DNA from: Aphelenchoides besseyi
Lineage: Eukaryota > Nematoda > Chromadorea > Rhabditida > Aphelenchoididae
Assembly (NCBI GenBank): GCA_024699855.1
Contig: JAMPIQ010000002.1
Coordinates: 3,782,001 to 3,846,000 of the forward strand
Reading direction: 5' to 3'
Length of the DNA stretch: 64,000 nucleotides
Below the pieces are notes generated by a model. That model did no database searches and was not told the origin of the DNA. It saw nothing but the letters and a program-made list of their open reading frames with translations. This document shows, in pieces, positions 29,076-38,215 of the stretch (position 1 is its first letter; each line of letters opens with the position of its first letter). A program made the translations under genes and the position numbers.

Positions 29076-30498
29076 TCGTTTTTTTGTGCAACAGCCACGG
29101 ATTTTGAAACAACTGGTGCCTATTTCATTGGTCACTGAACCGAACAGTTGGTTGACTTCTTTTTACCTCTGATATTTGAAATGGTAAGTCGTCCCGATAA
29201 AAAAAATGAGCTTGTGTTTAGTTGGGACAAGACGCGCAACGTCCTTTGGACTACGATGCTTCCGAGAGCAGTCATGATTCGCGCTCACAAACATCTTCCA
29301 ACGGCAACAACGCTCAATTCTTCTTCTCTTCTCCACCTGCAGCCACGGAGATTGGTCCACGTACTAGTGGGATTATGATCAAAATTCCGTCTCATTTTTT
29401 CGATCAAAAGCGCAACTTTTGTTGCTACTTTTCGTTTACACGCAAGTAAAAGAGAGAGAGAGTTGTGTCCATTTTCAGGTCATTACCTGTTTACAGTAAT
29501 AAAGGTGTTACTTCTGTATTCGGTGCTTTATTTGGAGTTGAATGATAGTAATTTTGTCCAAATCAGTTTCCATTTATGGTCGACTGCTTGTGATCTCAGT
29601 GGGATTTTCGAATTCTCGACACTGTTTGGCGTCGAACGAGCCTAAGAACACGGTGATTGCGCGGGTTTCCATTTATGGTCATTACCTGTGAACAGGTAAT
29701 CAGTGTTAAAAGTGCGATTTCTAAGATCCTAGCGTTATTCGGAGTTGAACAATACCAATTTTGTACAGATTCGGAGACTTTTGTATTTTCATGCATTACC
29801 TGTGCATGTGATTGCGCGACGTCGCGCGCCTTTTGGCGGCATTCTTTTCCTTTTGTCGGCATTTTTTTCCTTTTGTCGGCATTTTTCCATTTATGGTCAA
29901 TACCTGTGGTTTTGTGCATGTTTCTGCCTGATTTGGTGTTAATTAGTAACAGGTTATGATTACAGTGATAATTATGACAGGTGCCGTACAATAATGATTA
30001 ATTGTTTTTTTATTGATTTTTTATCGATTTTCTTACGAACACTATGTAAAAGACTACTGACATTTAAAGTCGGCCTTTTTGTGCAAACTGTGAATGGTGT
30101 CGAGAATTGTTAATTATCGAGTTATAATTTTTAAATCGTCGATCAACGCTTTGATCGTTCTTTGAGTTTTTTAAGTGCTGTGACCTTTCGTATTTTTCTG
30201 CCAGACTATATGGCGTTCTTATTTTTGAATGAATCTTTGTTGTAACCGCCGGCGTATGGCGTCCATCTAACAAGACGCCGCTTACACCTGCTAACCATCG
30301 ACTTTTAGTCGTGTCTCCGCCTCGTTTGGCCGATTTTGTAATTCCAGCACTTTGTATTTAAACGAGGCCGCCTCGCTTTAATCGGAGGTATTCACCTTTT
30401 CGTTACCACAATTCTTCATCTCATCTTTTTTTTCTCTCTCCCTTCTTTATTATCTTTGTATCCGTGTCTCTAATGTATCGCGTCTTAGTTAAATAAAA
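29076..30498. other. Inter-arm sequence with decayed duplications
   Basis: No gene is supported. A possible exon after a GTAAGT..GTTTAG intron (about 29182-29220) reads LGQDAQRPLDYDASESSHDS but soon ends. The word CCATTTATGGTC occurs three times (about 29570, 29668, 29887) with related flanks (GGAGTTGAA(C/T)AATA..AATTTTGT), pointing to an old tandem duplication. TTTTGTCGGCATTTTTTCC is repeated near 29850-29886. A TATTTAAA box (30355) and AATAAA (30492) outline another possible LTR. Confidence 0.4.
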
Positions 30499-30520
30499 GG
30501 TTTATTAACCCAAGTTTGAG
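30499..30520 (+). other. SL1-like 22-mer
   Basis: The 22 bases starting GGTTTATTAACCC and ending AAGTTTGAG match the nematode SL1 spliced leader at 20 of 22 positions, over its exact length and register (differences at positions 7 and 9). No GT donor follows, so it is not an SL RNA gene. It follows an AATAAA and could be an LTR end, or the 5' end of a reverse-transcribed trans-spliced mRNA. Confidence 0.4.
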
Positions 30521-30821
30521 TTTGAGAACTCGAGAACAAGCACAACGCAACCAATTCGAGAAGATCAATACCAACTAGAATAACCTCTTCGAACTGTCGT
30601 GCAGCGACAATGGTTTCTATTCGGCAACTGTGTTTGTGAAAATGATAGCAATTTAAACGGACGATTGGTGTTCAGTTTTGTTTACTTTGCCGATCGGCAA
30701 AAACCGGAAATAGCAGAGACCTTTGTGCAAAACGCACGGATATCTTTGCGTTTTACACAAAGTTTAGCGAATGTTGTTTATATTCATGAGTATTTTCAGT
30801 TATAGTGGCTCTACAATGAGA

Positions 30822-30995
30822 CGGAACAACAGAACTGAACGGAAATTGACGGAAACGGAAAACATTGCTTGCAATAGAACGGCAACGGAACGGAACTGAC
30901 CGGAACTGCCATTATAAGCAAGGTGCTTAGAATGGAAGTGAACAGAAAAGGTAACGGAAATCGACGGAAGACCCAACGGAACGAACTGCCATTGT
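30822..30995 (+). repeat. ACGGAA-rich irregular tandem repeat
   Basis: The words ACGGAA, AACGGAA and GAACTGCCATT(A/G)TAAGC recur many times in about 175 bp just upstream of the MADF-BESS ORF. Such clustered short motifs are common as subterminal transposase-binding repeats, which fits the Harbinger ORFs that follow. That role is inferred. Confidence 0.5.
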
Positions 30996-31137
30996 AAGCG
31001 CGAATTAAATTTGTTCACCGCAATAAAATCAATGCGAGAATGATCGGTTTCTTCGGTTAGTCGCCGACGCGGTTGTTGTGTTGCCGCAGTCTACCGGGTG
31101 TTTTTCTTCGGTGTTATCCCTCGGTTATTGGCCGTTA

Positions 31138-32075
31138 TGTCGGAAAGCGGTGATGTAGACGAACCTGGTCCTTTTCCACATATCATTGCCGAATTCGTAC
31201 ATCAGACCCCTAGTCTCTGGAATTTGGCCGATCCACGCTACAAAGACCGCGAATACAAAAGGCGTAAGTGGGAGGAATGCGCAAAGGCGGCCAAATACGA
31301 AAGTAGGTTTCTTGTTGGGATTATTTGCTCTACTTTTTGTTTCAGCTTGGGACCACGCATATAAAGCCTGGGTAAAGATTAAGGATTCCTGCGCTAAATA
31401 CGCGAACAAGATGCGAACAGCAAAAAGTGGATCCGGTGCGTCGACTAGTATTCCGCCTGCGTTTTTTGAAGAGTTGGAATTCTATAGAAAGGCAACGAAA
31501 GAACGGGCCGAGTAAGTACCAATATTCACAAGGTCTATTCTCTTTGCGTTTTGTATTTTCAGGTCGACTTCTTCGCTTATGCAAAACGCTTCGTTGGGTT
31601 CCGGTGATGCATCGCCCACGCTTTCAGATATCGCTGAGGGTAAGATTTTGATTTCTTTAGTAGTTGATTGCCTTTATTTTCAGCTCACGACATGTTCTAA
31701 AGTCAAGAATCTTTCGAAGTGACCGACGAGACGCAACCGATCGAATCTCCTCGTTCTCTCAACGGCACTCAACCGATCGAATCTTCTGGGTCTCTCACTA
31801 GTGTTTCGGTCACACCACCAAAAATCGGCAATCGAAAAAGAACTCGAAATTCCGGATACACAAGAGCCTTTGATTTTGAGGAGCGTTTGTTGGACGTATT
31901 GGAGTTAAAAACGGAGAATGCTCAATCGACCTACGAGTTGCGAGGTATGTTACTGGGAAAACAGATTTCTGAACTCAAGCCGTCCCATCAATCATACGTT
32001 TTTGCGAAGTTGAACGAAGTCATGATGCTTGCTGAAAAGAAAGAGGGCGGTGCTGTCTATCTTTCATTCAACTAA
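31138..32075 (+). pseudogene. MADF-BESS protein of a Harbinger-type transposon, one in-frame stop
   Basis: ATG at 31138 (MSESGDVDEPGPFPHIIAEF). Exon 1 plus exon 2 form a MADF domain (LWNLADPRYKDREYKRRKWE, AWDHAYKAWVKIKDS), the Myb-like DNA-binding partner that PIF/Harbinger elements encode beside their transposase. Further introns are at about 31303-31345, 31512-31560 and 31640-31683. In the last exon AHDMF is followed directly by TAA (31698-31700). The same frame then continues without break for 125 codons into a BESS-like helix pair (FEERLLDVLELKTENAQSTY, LKPSHQSYVFAKLNEVMMLA) to 32075. One substitution thus separates it from intactness. Confidence 0.65.
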
Positions 32076-32185
32076 TTAATTCGAAATAAATATTGTCTAT
32101 TCAAATCGTTTGCTTCTATCAACTTATTACATTCGAATGTACTGAAATTGATCGACATTCTTCTTTTCAACTGTTTAGGGCGAAG

Positions 32186-32748
32186 ATGCCGCTCACTCGT
32201 GCTCAAGTCATTGCGTTGGCAGTTCTACTCATGAGACGCAGGCAGAAAAGACATCGAGTTTGGGTACAACCGGAGCTTCGACGAGATCGACGCGAAGCTG
32301 TTGGATCATACACACAACGTTTCCTAGTTTACAAGAAAGAGGCCGAGGAGGGCAACGAAACAAATTTCTGTAACTACGTGCGTATGGGATTAAACGAGTT
32401 CACGGTTTTGTTGAAATCGATTCGAATAAAGTGAGTCCATGCCAACAGTTTTCTTTCATTATTTTACGTTGAGTTTAGGCTGCTGAAACGCTCAATTCGT
32501 ACGCCCATAAGCCCTCAAGAGCGGCTCGTCATCACGCTCAGATATTTGGCCACAGGACGTTCGTTTCGTGATCTGCAAACAAACTTCCATGTCCATAACT
32601 CAACTATCAGCTCGATCGTTCGAGAAGTGTGTTCGCTGATCTACAACGAATTACGCACAAAGTATCTGATCTTTCCAACTTCTCAAGATGAGTGGACTGA
32701 GATCGCAAAGGGTTTCTGGAATCGATGGAATCTGCCCAACACGTTAGG
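32186..32748 (+). mobile_element. Harbinger (PIF/HARBI1-like) transposase, N-terminal part only
   Basis: ATG at 32186 (MPLTRAQVIALAVLLMRRRQ), one intron at about 32431-32478. The frame carries the helix-turn-helix section typical before the DDE_4 domain of Harbinger transposases: FCNYVRMGLNEFTVLLKSIR, PISPQERLVITLRYLATGRS, FRDLQTNFHVHNSTISSIVR and FPTSQDEWTEIAKGFWNRWN. The catalytic part that should follow (PNCIGAIDGKH-type motif onward) is absent. At 32748, after NTLG and a GTGAGT, the sequence switches to an unrelated coding-like stretch. It is therefore a truncated, inactive copy lying beside its MADF partner ORF. Confidence 0.75.
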
Positions 32749-32759
32749 TGAGTACTCAT

Positions 32760-33960
32760 CGCTCTTCGTCTCACCAAACACATCAACGGCTTCATTCAAC
32801 AAATTTCAACTGCCAAGTCGGACAAGCTCACGAAGTTCCGTCAACATTTGGAAACTGGAAGATTGTTGGATGAGGAACGTGCTAAAATGGCTCAGAAGAA
32901 GATCGTCATGTTCATGAATCGACACGTTGGTTTGGACAAGTTGCTCTACTTCTGTTGGCGTTAGGGAGTGGAAAGAGAAGTCGTGAAGGATTATCGTCAT
33001 CGCAAAACAGAACGATCGTTTCAATTCGTTCACGAAGACAAACCACCGGTTTCCTACGACATCATTCAATTACTTTTGACGTTCATTCAATTTGGTTTGA
33101 ATGATTTTATTGGAGCAGAAACGTTGGGTTGCGCCTTCTTAGATGAAGGCGATGGTGTAGTGAATTTGGAAGAACAAGACGGTGGTTTGGGCAAAAAGTT
33201 CTTTCAATTCATGGAGTTCATGTCCACTTTGCGTTTTGCCAATCTTCAACGTCAAACGTTCATCAAATTCGGTTATGCTTCAGTTTTCAACAACAGCGAA
33301 TGGGTGGTTTTGCATAAGGTAATTGCATTCGATCATTCAGTTTCGTGATTTTGGCATTTTAGGCCGCTGAGATAACCTACTACCAACTGTGCTATAACAA
33401 CAGTTTCGTCGTTCTTCCGCATTTCAAGAATCAGCTTCCGGAGAACCAAATTCAAAACACGAAGGTCGCGAATCCGACGCAAATCAACGGCGAGTCGTTT
33501 GTTTTTGAATTGCCGTTAGCAAGCCACAACATCATCAGCGATCAAACCCGTTTGAATATGTTGGCATACGTGACTGGTTGCTACGATTTGTCTTTTCGAT
33601 CGCTGAATTCTCGTCACAACAGTTGGTTTTTAATATCAAATTCACGAACTGAGTTGTTTGTTTCTAGAAGTGACTGCACGAATTGTTGCTACGCTTGCCG
33701 GAACCTTTGACGCCGTCAACTCCTTGCGACGCATGTTGACACCGTGAGGTTACATCAACGTCAATTTGAGTGCAGAATTGCTCGACAAAGCTCTTTCGTC
33801 GCAGGTCTTGCACAACGTGATGCATCTCGAGCGAAATTACAAGAAACAACGAAGCATCGAACAGGAAACCAAATACCAACAATCGACTGCCGGCACATCG
33901 GGATTCAATCAAACGAATTGTTGACTCATCTATTGATCTTACACCTTTTGACCGTAGGTT
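32760..33960 (+). pseudogene. Broken coding stretch of unknown family inside the transposon zone
   Basis: Long open pieces in nearly one register read LRLTKHINGFIQQISTAKSD, FMNRHVGLDKLLYF, a stop at 32962-32964, then KTERSFQFVHEDKPPVSYDI, IIQLLLTFIQFGLNDFIGAE, EQDGGLGKKFFQFMEFMSTL and AAEITYYQLCYNNSFVVLPH. An intron at about 33319-33362 and another at about 33621-33666 have good borders. A second stop is near 33745, before GYINVNLSAELLDKALSS. The composition is that of a real globular protein, not random. I do not recognise it. It may be a host gene piece captured or dropped behind the truncated transposase. Confidence 0.5.
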
Positions 33961-34094
33961 AGTCAAGAACAATAAACAGATTTACGTTTGTTCGGATTGA
34001 CGTCTTCCGCTCAACCGATCTCGCAGTTGATGCGAGCCGGCCGTGGGAGTGGATTTGACGAAAAGTGGAGAGGATGAACAGCGTTGGCGGCCGC

Positions 34095-34135
34095 TTTTAT
34101 ACGCGACGTCGATCGTTTGATCGATGTCGCGGACA
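34095..34135 (-). repeat. Palindromic LTR-start-like hairpin
   Basis: Minus strand reads TGTCCGCGACATCGATC, a short loop, then GATCGACGTCGCG followed by TATAAAAG. The same design (TGTCCGCGAC stem, loop, stem, then ATAAAAG) is present at 37336-37379. It looks like the first bases and TATA box of an LTR on the minus strand. The 34136-34516 stretch holds no supported gene. Confidence 0.45.
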
Positions 34136-34516
34136 CCTTTAATAATATTTACTATATGCTTATTGTTATCTTAACCTAAAATCTTGCTATTTCATTGTTT
34201 ATGTTGAATTGTTTTGTTTCAACTTAATTTTAACTATTGTTACTCTTTTAATAAACTTAAAAAAACAACCATTGACGGGTGCAGAAGTGAGTTCTTGAAG
34301 CTCTTGGTTTGGACTTTGTGTTTACAGAAACCGTTGGAATTCAGCGGATTTCGATCACCCGCAGCGGTTGGGACGACCTCAATTCCAAAGCTTTTGGATC
34401 TTCCGCTCAAGTTCGAGCATCGAGGATTAACACCGTCGAACGACTGAGCGTTTCGAAGATCGATTTTTGTGCGATTTGCATCGGAACAGATTGCTTGTGG
34501 ACGAAGCAAATGACAT

Positions 34517-35209
34517 TAGTAGTCTCTTACGTGATGTTCGTAAGAAAAACTCTCGTGCTGTCTCGCCCTCGCTCTCTCTCTCACACTTACTAGCGTGTAA
34601 ACTGTACTCTCTAGCATTGTATTCATAAGAAAAGCAATTAATCATTTTGCGCTTAAACCAGTCACTTTTGGCTAATACCTGTCAACTTTTGCTTATATCC
34701 ATCAAAAATCATCAAGTATAGCCCTATACAAGGATTTTTTTAAAAATATAGTAACCATACAACATCCTAATAAGGTACAGGAATACAGCAACCGTACAGA
34801 AAATACAGTAACCGTAGTTTATTACGTAGCGAACATAAAAGCCGATTCGCGGAACGGAAAAAAGGAGTCTCCCGATATTGCCTGGTCGATCATCTCACAC
34901 GAGAATATCGACTCCGGGCAACGGGACACTGCACAGCGTTATTAGTTATATTGTGTGAATAAAGCCTCTACTTTCTAAGGAATTCGTACAATCGAACAAA
35001 CAAGTTTAATAAAAACAAAACAACAATAACTAATTCTTTGAACGCTTTGGTCCGCGGCGTCCACGTTGCCGCGCCTTTTTGACATTGGTGGTGGACGATG
35101 CATCCGACCCAATGACTTTGACGCGATCCGGCTGAACGTTGATGTTCTGCAAACAAATTTTATTCAATTCATCGATATATCTTACCTTCGGGAGCGTGAA
35201 GAGCTCCAC
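34517..35209 (-). repeat. Right arm of the 693-bp inverted repeat
   Basis: Inverted partner of 28383-29075, equal in length. It carries, on the minus strand, the same two terminal Spt5 exons and the same LTR-like junction 3' of the Spt5 stop. Therefore the LTR insertion predates the duplication that made the two arms. Past 35209 the sequences diverge: collagen-side Spt5 exon on the left, LTR-like DNA on the right. Confidence 0.9.
35030..35209 (-). pseudogene. spt-5: Second, inverted copy of the Spt5 3' end
   Basis: Minus-strand exons VELFTLPK (35209-35186) and NINVQPDRVKVIGSDAS to the basic tail (about 35148-35030) repeat the KOW5 end at 28383-28562. Immediately upstream on this strand comes LTR-like DNA (35450-35210) and then the Spt5 N-terminal exons, so KOW1 to most of KOW5 are missing between them. 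Confidence 0.75.
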
Positions 35210-35450
35210 ACGTGTGTCCAATAAAGAGGAAGGTTTACTGTATTGTAAAAGTGGGAGAGGTTTGAATTCGTTAGAGAGGGTGTTGATCGAGAGCGGAAGA
35301 GGTCTTTTTATAGTTTTGTTCAATGGATAAAGGAGGGTTAAGAATTCGGTCCATAAATTAACGGGGAGGTTTTATGGGTTTACTTTCAAAGATTTGAACG
35401 TTTTGAAACGTTCTCCTAGATTCTTTGACAGGAACCGCTTCGATTCTGAA
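35210..35450 (-). repeat. LTR-like promoter segment wedged in Spt5
   Basis: Minus strand: TTCAGAATCGAAGCGGTTCC, CCGTTAATTTATGGACC, TATAAAAAGACC at about 35315, and a CTTTATTGGACA end. The segment at 37393-37548 is the same sequence on the plus strand, and 38024-38215 is a diverged relative. It has a TATA box and a short transcribed part, like the U3-R of an LTR. Spt5 coding sequence stops exactly where it starts. Confidence 0.6.
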
Positions 35451-36219
35451 GTGCTTAATCGTCCCGATGCCTCGATCAGGTGTTCTACGTAGGCTTTCTT
35501 TTGCCTCTCGACATACAAGATTCCTTTGAGGTTTTCCTTACAAATGATCGAAGTGACGAACATTGGCTGAAATGTATTCTTCGATTGAGATTCCCGAGAT
35601 GTTTCAACTCACATCGTTCATGTTAGAGAAGGTGATACATTTACGCAATAATTAGAGTGTTGTTGCCTTTTCTTCGCCCTTTCGCACTTTGACAATCCAC
35701 AACTGCGGATCTTTGTAGGTTGGCAGATGCGAATTCTGCGAAATGGAGTCTAACATTTCGTCGTTGATCGAACGATTGGCGTGACTCTCTTGGGCGTGTC
35801 GGGCTTCAAAATAGCGACCTATCTCTTCTTCGGACATCTTTCTAAACACTCGATTAAGAACATAAACCAAAAATGAAAACATACGCTAATTTGTCGCGAT
35901 ATGACGGTCGTTCGTTCTTTTGTTCCTGCTCGCGTATTGCTCGTTCGGCTTCACGACGCTCCGCCGGATCCATCATAATATCATCGTCGGTGTAGTCGAC
36001 GTCTTCGTCTTCTTCATTGTCATCCACTTCCACATCTTGAATGAAATCGTGGGCTGTACGACGCTAAAGCAAAAATAAAAAACTACAAGATGAACTTACT
36101 CGCTTGCTTGGAACTCGACGTTTACGAGCTGGTTCCTCTTCGGCTCCCGAAGATTCTTCCTGTTCGCTTGAAACAATCTCGCCGTCCTCGACATCCACAG
36201 ATGTCGTCGGCGAACTCAT
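35430..36219 (-). pseudogene. spt-5: Spt5 5' exons (acidic N-terminus and NGN domain), nonsense-mutated and truncated
   Basis: ATG at 36219 (MSSPTTSVDVEDGEIVSSEQ). The acidic head (FIQDVEVDDNEEDEDVDYTD, DDIMMDPAERREAERAI) leads into the region before the NGN domain (EEEIGRYFEARHAQES, LPTYKDPQLWIVKVRKGEEK). It continues LLRKCITFSNMND and PMFVTSIICKENLKGILYVE, which are NGN strands. A TAA at 35652-35654 sits in frame between ATTL and LLRKC, inside the NGN domain. The last recognisable residues (EHLIEASGRLS) abut LTR-like DNA near 35450. Introns are about 40 nt with good borders. Spt5 is essential, so an intact copy should exist elsewhere in the genome. Confidence 0.8.
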
Positions 36220-36439
36220 CTTCTGCAAGAAAAAGAATTACCAATGAAAAAATCGGTGAAATTTCCTCACTTGTCCGTTGAACAGAATTCCAAAGGTGAG
36301 AGAACGAGACGCCAAAAGAGAGATAACGTGACTTTCTCTCTCTCGCTTCAGTCGCAACTTATCCGTTTGTTTGCTAACAAAGGGTGCATATATTTCAACG
36401 GTCAATCCCATCAATCAAATTCGACATGTGCAACCTCAG

Positions 36440-36590
36440 CGCTCACCGGTTAACACCGGTTGAACCTAGGTTGCACCCCCTTGGACCGCTGGTTTGCAAG
36501 AAGCCAGCGGTCATAAACGGCCACGGATCCCAAAAGAACGCGTGGCCGTAGGTGACCTCAACGAAAAGTTCGTAGGTTACCTCTCTCTGT
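36440..36590. repeat. Cluster of three consecutive stem-loops
   Basis: ACCGCTGG..CCAGCGGT (36487-36513), GGCCACG..CGTGGCC (about 36520-36548) and AGGTGACCT..AGGTTACCT (about 36550-36582) follow one another, after CACCGGTTAACACCGGTT. They lie between the Spt5 pseudogene start and a TATA-like AAATAAAAAGG at about 36782 that precedes the retroelement ORF. They may be part of an LTR or leader; a structured RNA is possible. Confidence 0.4.
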
Positions 36591-37076
36591 CGCTGAGCCC
36601 AAAAGGTTCTTCGATCAATCGTTTCCTTCCGGTCGGTGGACTTATGCCCACTGATCTGATTCAGTGAGATGCAAAGCACGTGCACATCACGAACGGCCGT
36701 TCCGACGGCCGAAAGTGCAAGTCACATAGCGCGAGAAGGGAGCGAAGTCTTAAAAGATCAAAGCTAAGTGCTTTTGCGACCAAATAAAAAGGCTCGATCG
36801 GGATTGCAATTCGTCCACTGATGAGGAACTTATTAGTTTTCCGCGCGCGTGTGCCGATCAGTCGGCACGACTTCAAGAGAAGACCATGGCCTCGGAAGGA
36901 ACGATGCTCGAGCGAAGAACGACACGACGAACTTTTAATCAACACGACATCGAGAATCAGTCGCTCAGCAACATCAGCAGCAATTCCTCGAGCTCATTCA
37001 TGGAAGACTGAAGTCACCATCAACACCGATTCTTCCAACGAACCGCCGGCTAAACGACTTCGACTTTTCGGCCGAG

Positions 37077-37179
37077 ATCTCGCCAACACGCCGTCCGTTT
37101 GCTCTGTTCCTCCGAATAACGCCAGCAACGTTTCGAATTCCACGACAACCGATCATTTGACGCAGACGTCCAACGATAT
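37077..37179 (+). repeat. 103-bp direct repeat, copy 1 (copy 2 at 37546-37648)
   Basis: Bases 37077-37179 and 37546-37648 differ at about two positions. Both start TCTCGCCAACACG and end CAACGATAT. They flank 366 bp of LTR-like DNA inside the gag-like ORF. This is far too long for a target-site duplication and suggests recombination between two related elements. Confidence 0.85.
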
Positions 37180-37185
37180 TTTACG

Positions 37186-37379
37186 AATTCCTTAGAAAGT
37201 AGAGACTTTATTCGCACAATAGAAACTAATAACGCTGTGTAGTGTCCCGTTGCCCCGAGTCGATATTCTCGTGTGAGATGATCGACCAGGCAATATCGGG
37301 AGACTCCTTTTTTCCGTTCCGCGAATCGGCTTTTATGTCCGCGACTTTGATCGCTTAGTAGCGATCGAAGTCGCGGACA
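37186..37379 (-). repeat. Third LTR-like copy with a palindromic start
   Basis: Minus strand begins TGTCCGCGACTTCGATCGC, forms a 20-bp stem with 37336-37355 around a TAGT loop, then ATAAAAG. It then matches the LTR-like part of both 693-bp arms through AATAAAG to AAGGAATTCGTA. It lacks the longer U3 of those arms. It directly adjoins the plus-strand promoter-like piece at 37393-37548. Confidence 0.6.
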
Positions 37380-37392
37380 ATATTAATCCATT

Positions 37393-37548
37393 CAAAATCG
37401 AAGCGGTTCCTGTCAAAGAATCTAGGAGAACGTTTCAGAACGTTTAAATCTTTGAAAGTAAACCCATAAAACCTCCCCGTTAATTTATGGACCGAATTCT
37501 TAACCCTCCTCTCCCCATTGAACAAAACTAAAAAGACCTCTTCCGCTC
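37393..37548 (+). repeat. Plus-strand LTR promoter-like piece
   Basis: Same sequence as the reverse complement of about 35450-35297, including CCGTTAATTTATGGACC. Its TATA region is CTAAAAAGACC, weaker than TATAAAAAGACC at 35 kb. It ends at the second 103-bp repeat. Confidence 0.65.
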
Positions 37549-38023
37549 TCGCCAACACGCCGTCCGTTTGCTCTGTTCCTCCGAATAACGCCAGCAACGT
37601 TTCGAATTCCACGATAACCGATCATTTGACGCAAACGTCCAACGATATCGATCCAGCTGAAGATTCCGAATTAAACGTCATCTCAGAAATGTCCAACGAC
37701 GAGCTGACCTTGCTCCTCGACGCGCATGACTTCTACAGCATGGACGACAAGTCACTATTCAAATTCATCGACGCCAATGACTTCAGCGAAGCAGTTTCTT
37801 CGTTCTTGGTCGATCTATTCGAAATGGCTAACGAAACAACGACTTCCAACAACAACGACGAACACTATTCATCTGAACATTCCGACCATGAAGTCGGTCA
37901 AGACAAAGAGATCGATCAGGCTCAAATCGAAGCTCACTTCCGACTTCCAGATGGCCTTCAAAACGTATGTGTCAAAGATCGAGAACATTCGAGAGTCTTC
38001 GATCATTTGCAAATCCTGAAAAA

Positions 38024-38215
38024 GGGCCATAAAACCCTCCGCCACACCGTTAATTTATGGACACCATTCCTCTCTCCCCCATTATCACAATCGATATAAA
38101 AAGCCTTCTCTCGACACCAGCACCGTTCTCCACAAGCACAAACCCCACTGACCGAATTCGTCTTACTGTTACGAAATAAACGCTCTTCTCTAACAAGGGT
38201 TTTTATCAACAGTAT
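38024..38215 (+). repeat. Diverged LTR-like end (TATA, AATAAA)
   Basis: GGCCATAAAACCCTCCGCC, CCGTTAATTTATGGAC, TATAAAAAGCC (about 38094) and AATAAACGCTC (about 38176), then AACAAGGGTTTTTATCAACA. Order and words parallel the 37393-37548 segment, so it could be the 3' LTR of a short element whose ORF lies between. A similar AATAAACTCTTGCTAACAAG at about 38587 hints at one more. A hairpin GTGGGCGGA..TCCGCCCAC is at 38505-38533. 38216-38957 has no supported gene. Confidence 0.5.

Larger units (their letters stand above)
36883..38097 (+). pseudogene. Degenerate gag-like ORF of a small LTR element
   Basis: ATG at 36883 in good context (ACCATGG) starts MASEGTMLERRTTRRTFNQH, which stops at about 37010. 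The neighbouring frame carries on as SSNEPPAKRLRLFG and PSVCSVPPNNASNVSNSTTT, suggesting a one-base shift. The frame is cut at 37180 by inserted LTR-like DNA. It resumes after a 103-bp repeat of itself (37546) as DPAEDSELNVISEMSND, FYSMDDKSLFKFIDANDFSE and SEHSDHEVGQDKEIDQAQIE, and finally runs into LTR-like DNA to 38097. The protein is polar and acidic. No zinc knuckle, protease or reverse transcriptase is seen, so the gag assignment rests on context only. Confidence 0.4.

Noticed and set aside
30499..30620. SL RNA gene
   Set aside because: No GT donor after the 22-mer, no Sm site or downstream stem-loops recognised.
36811..36850. Hammerhead-like CTGATGAG core at 36818-36825
   Set aside because: No following CGAAAC and no stem II; chance match.
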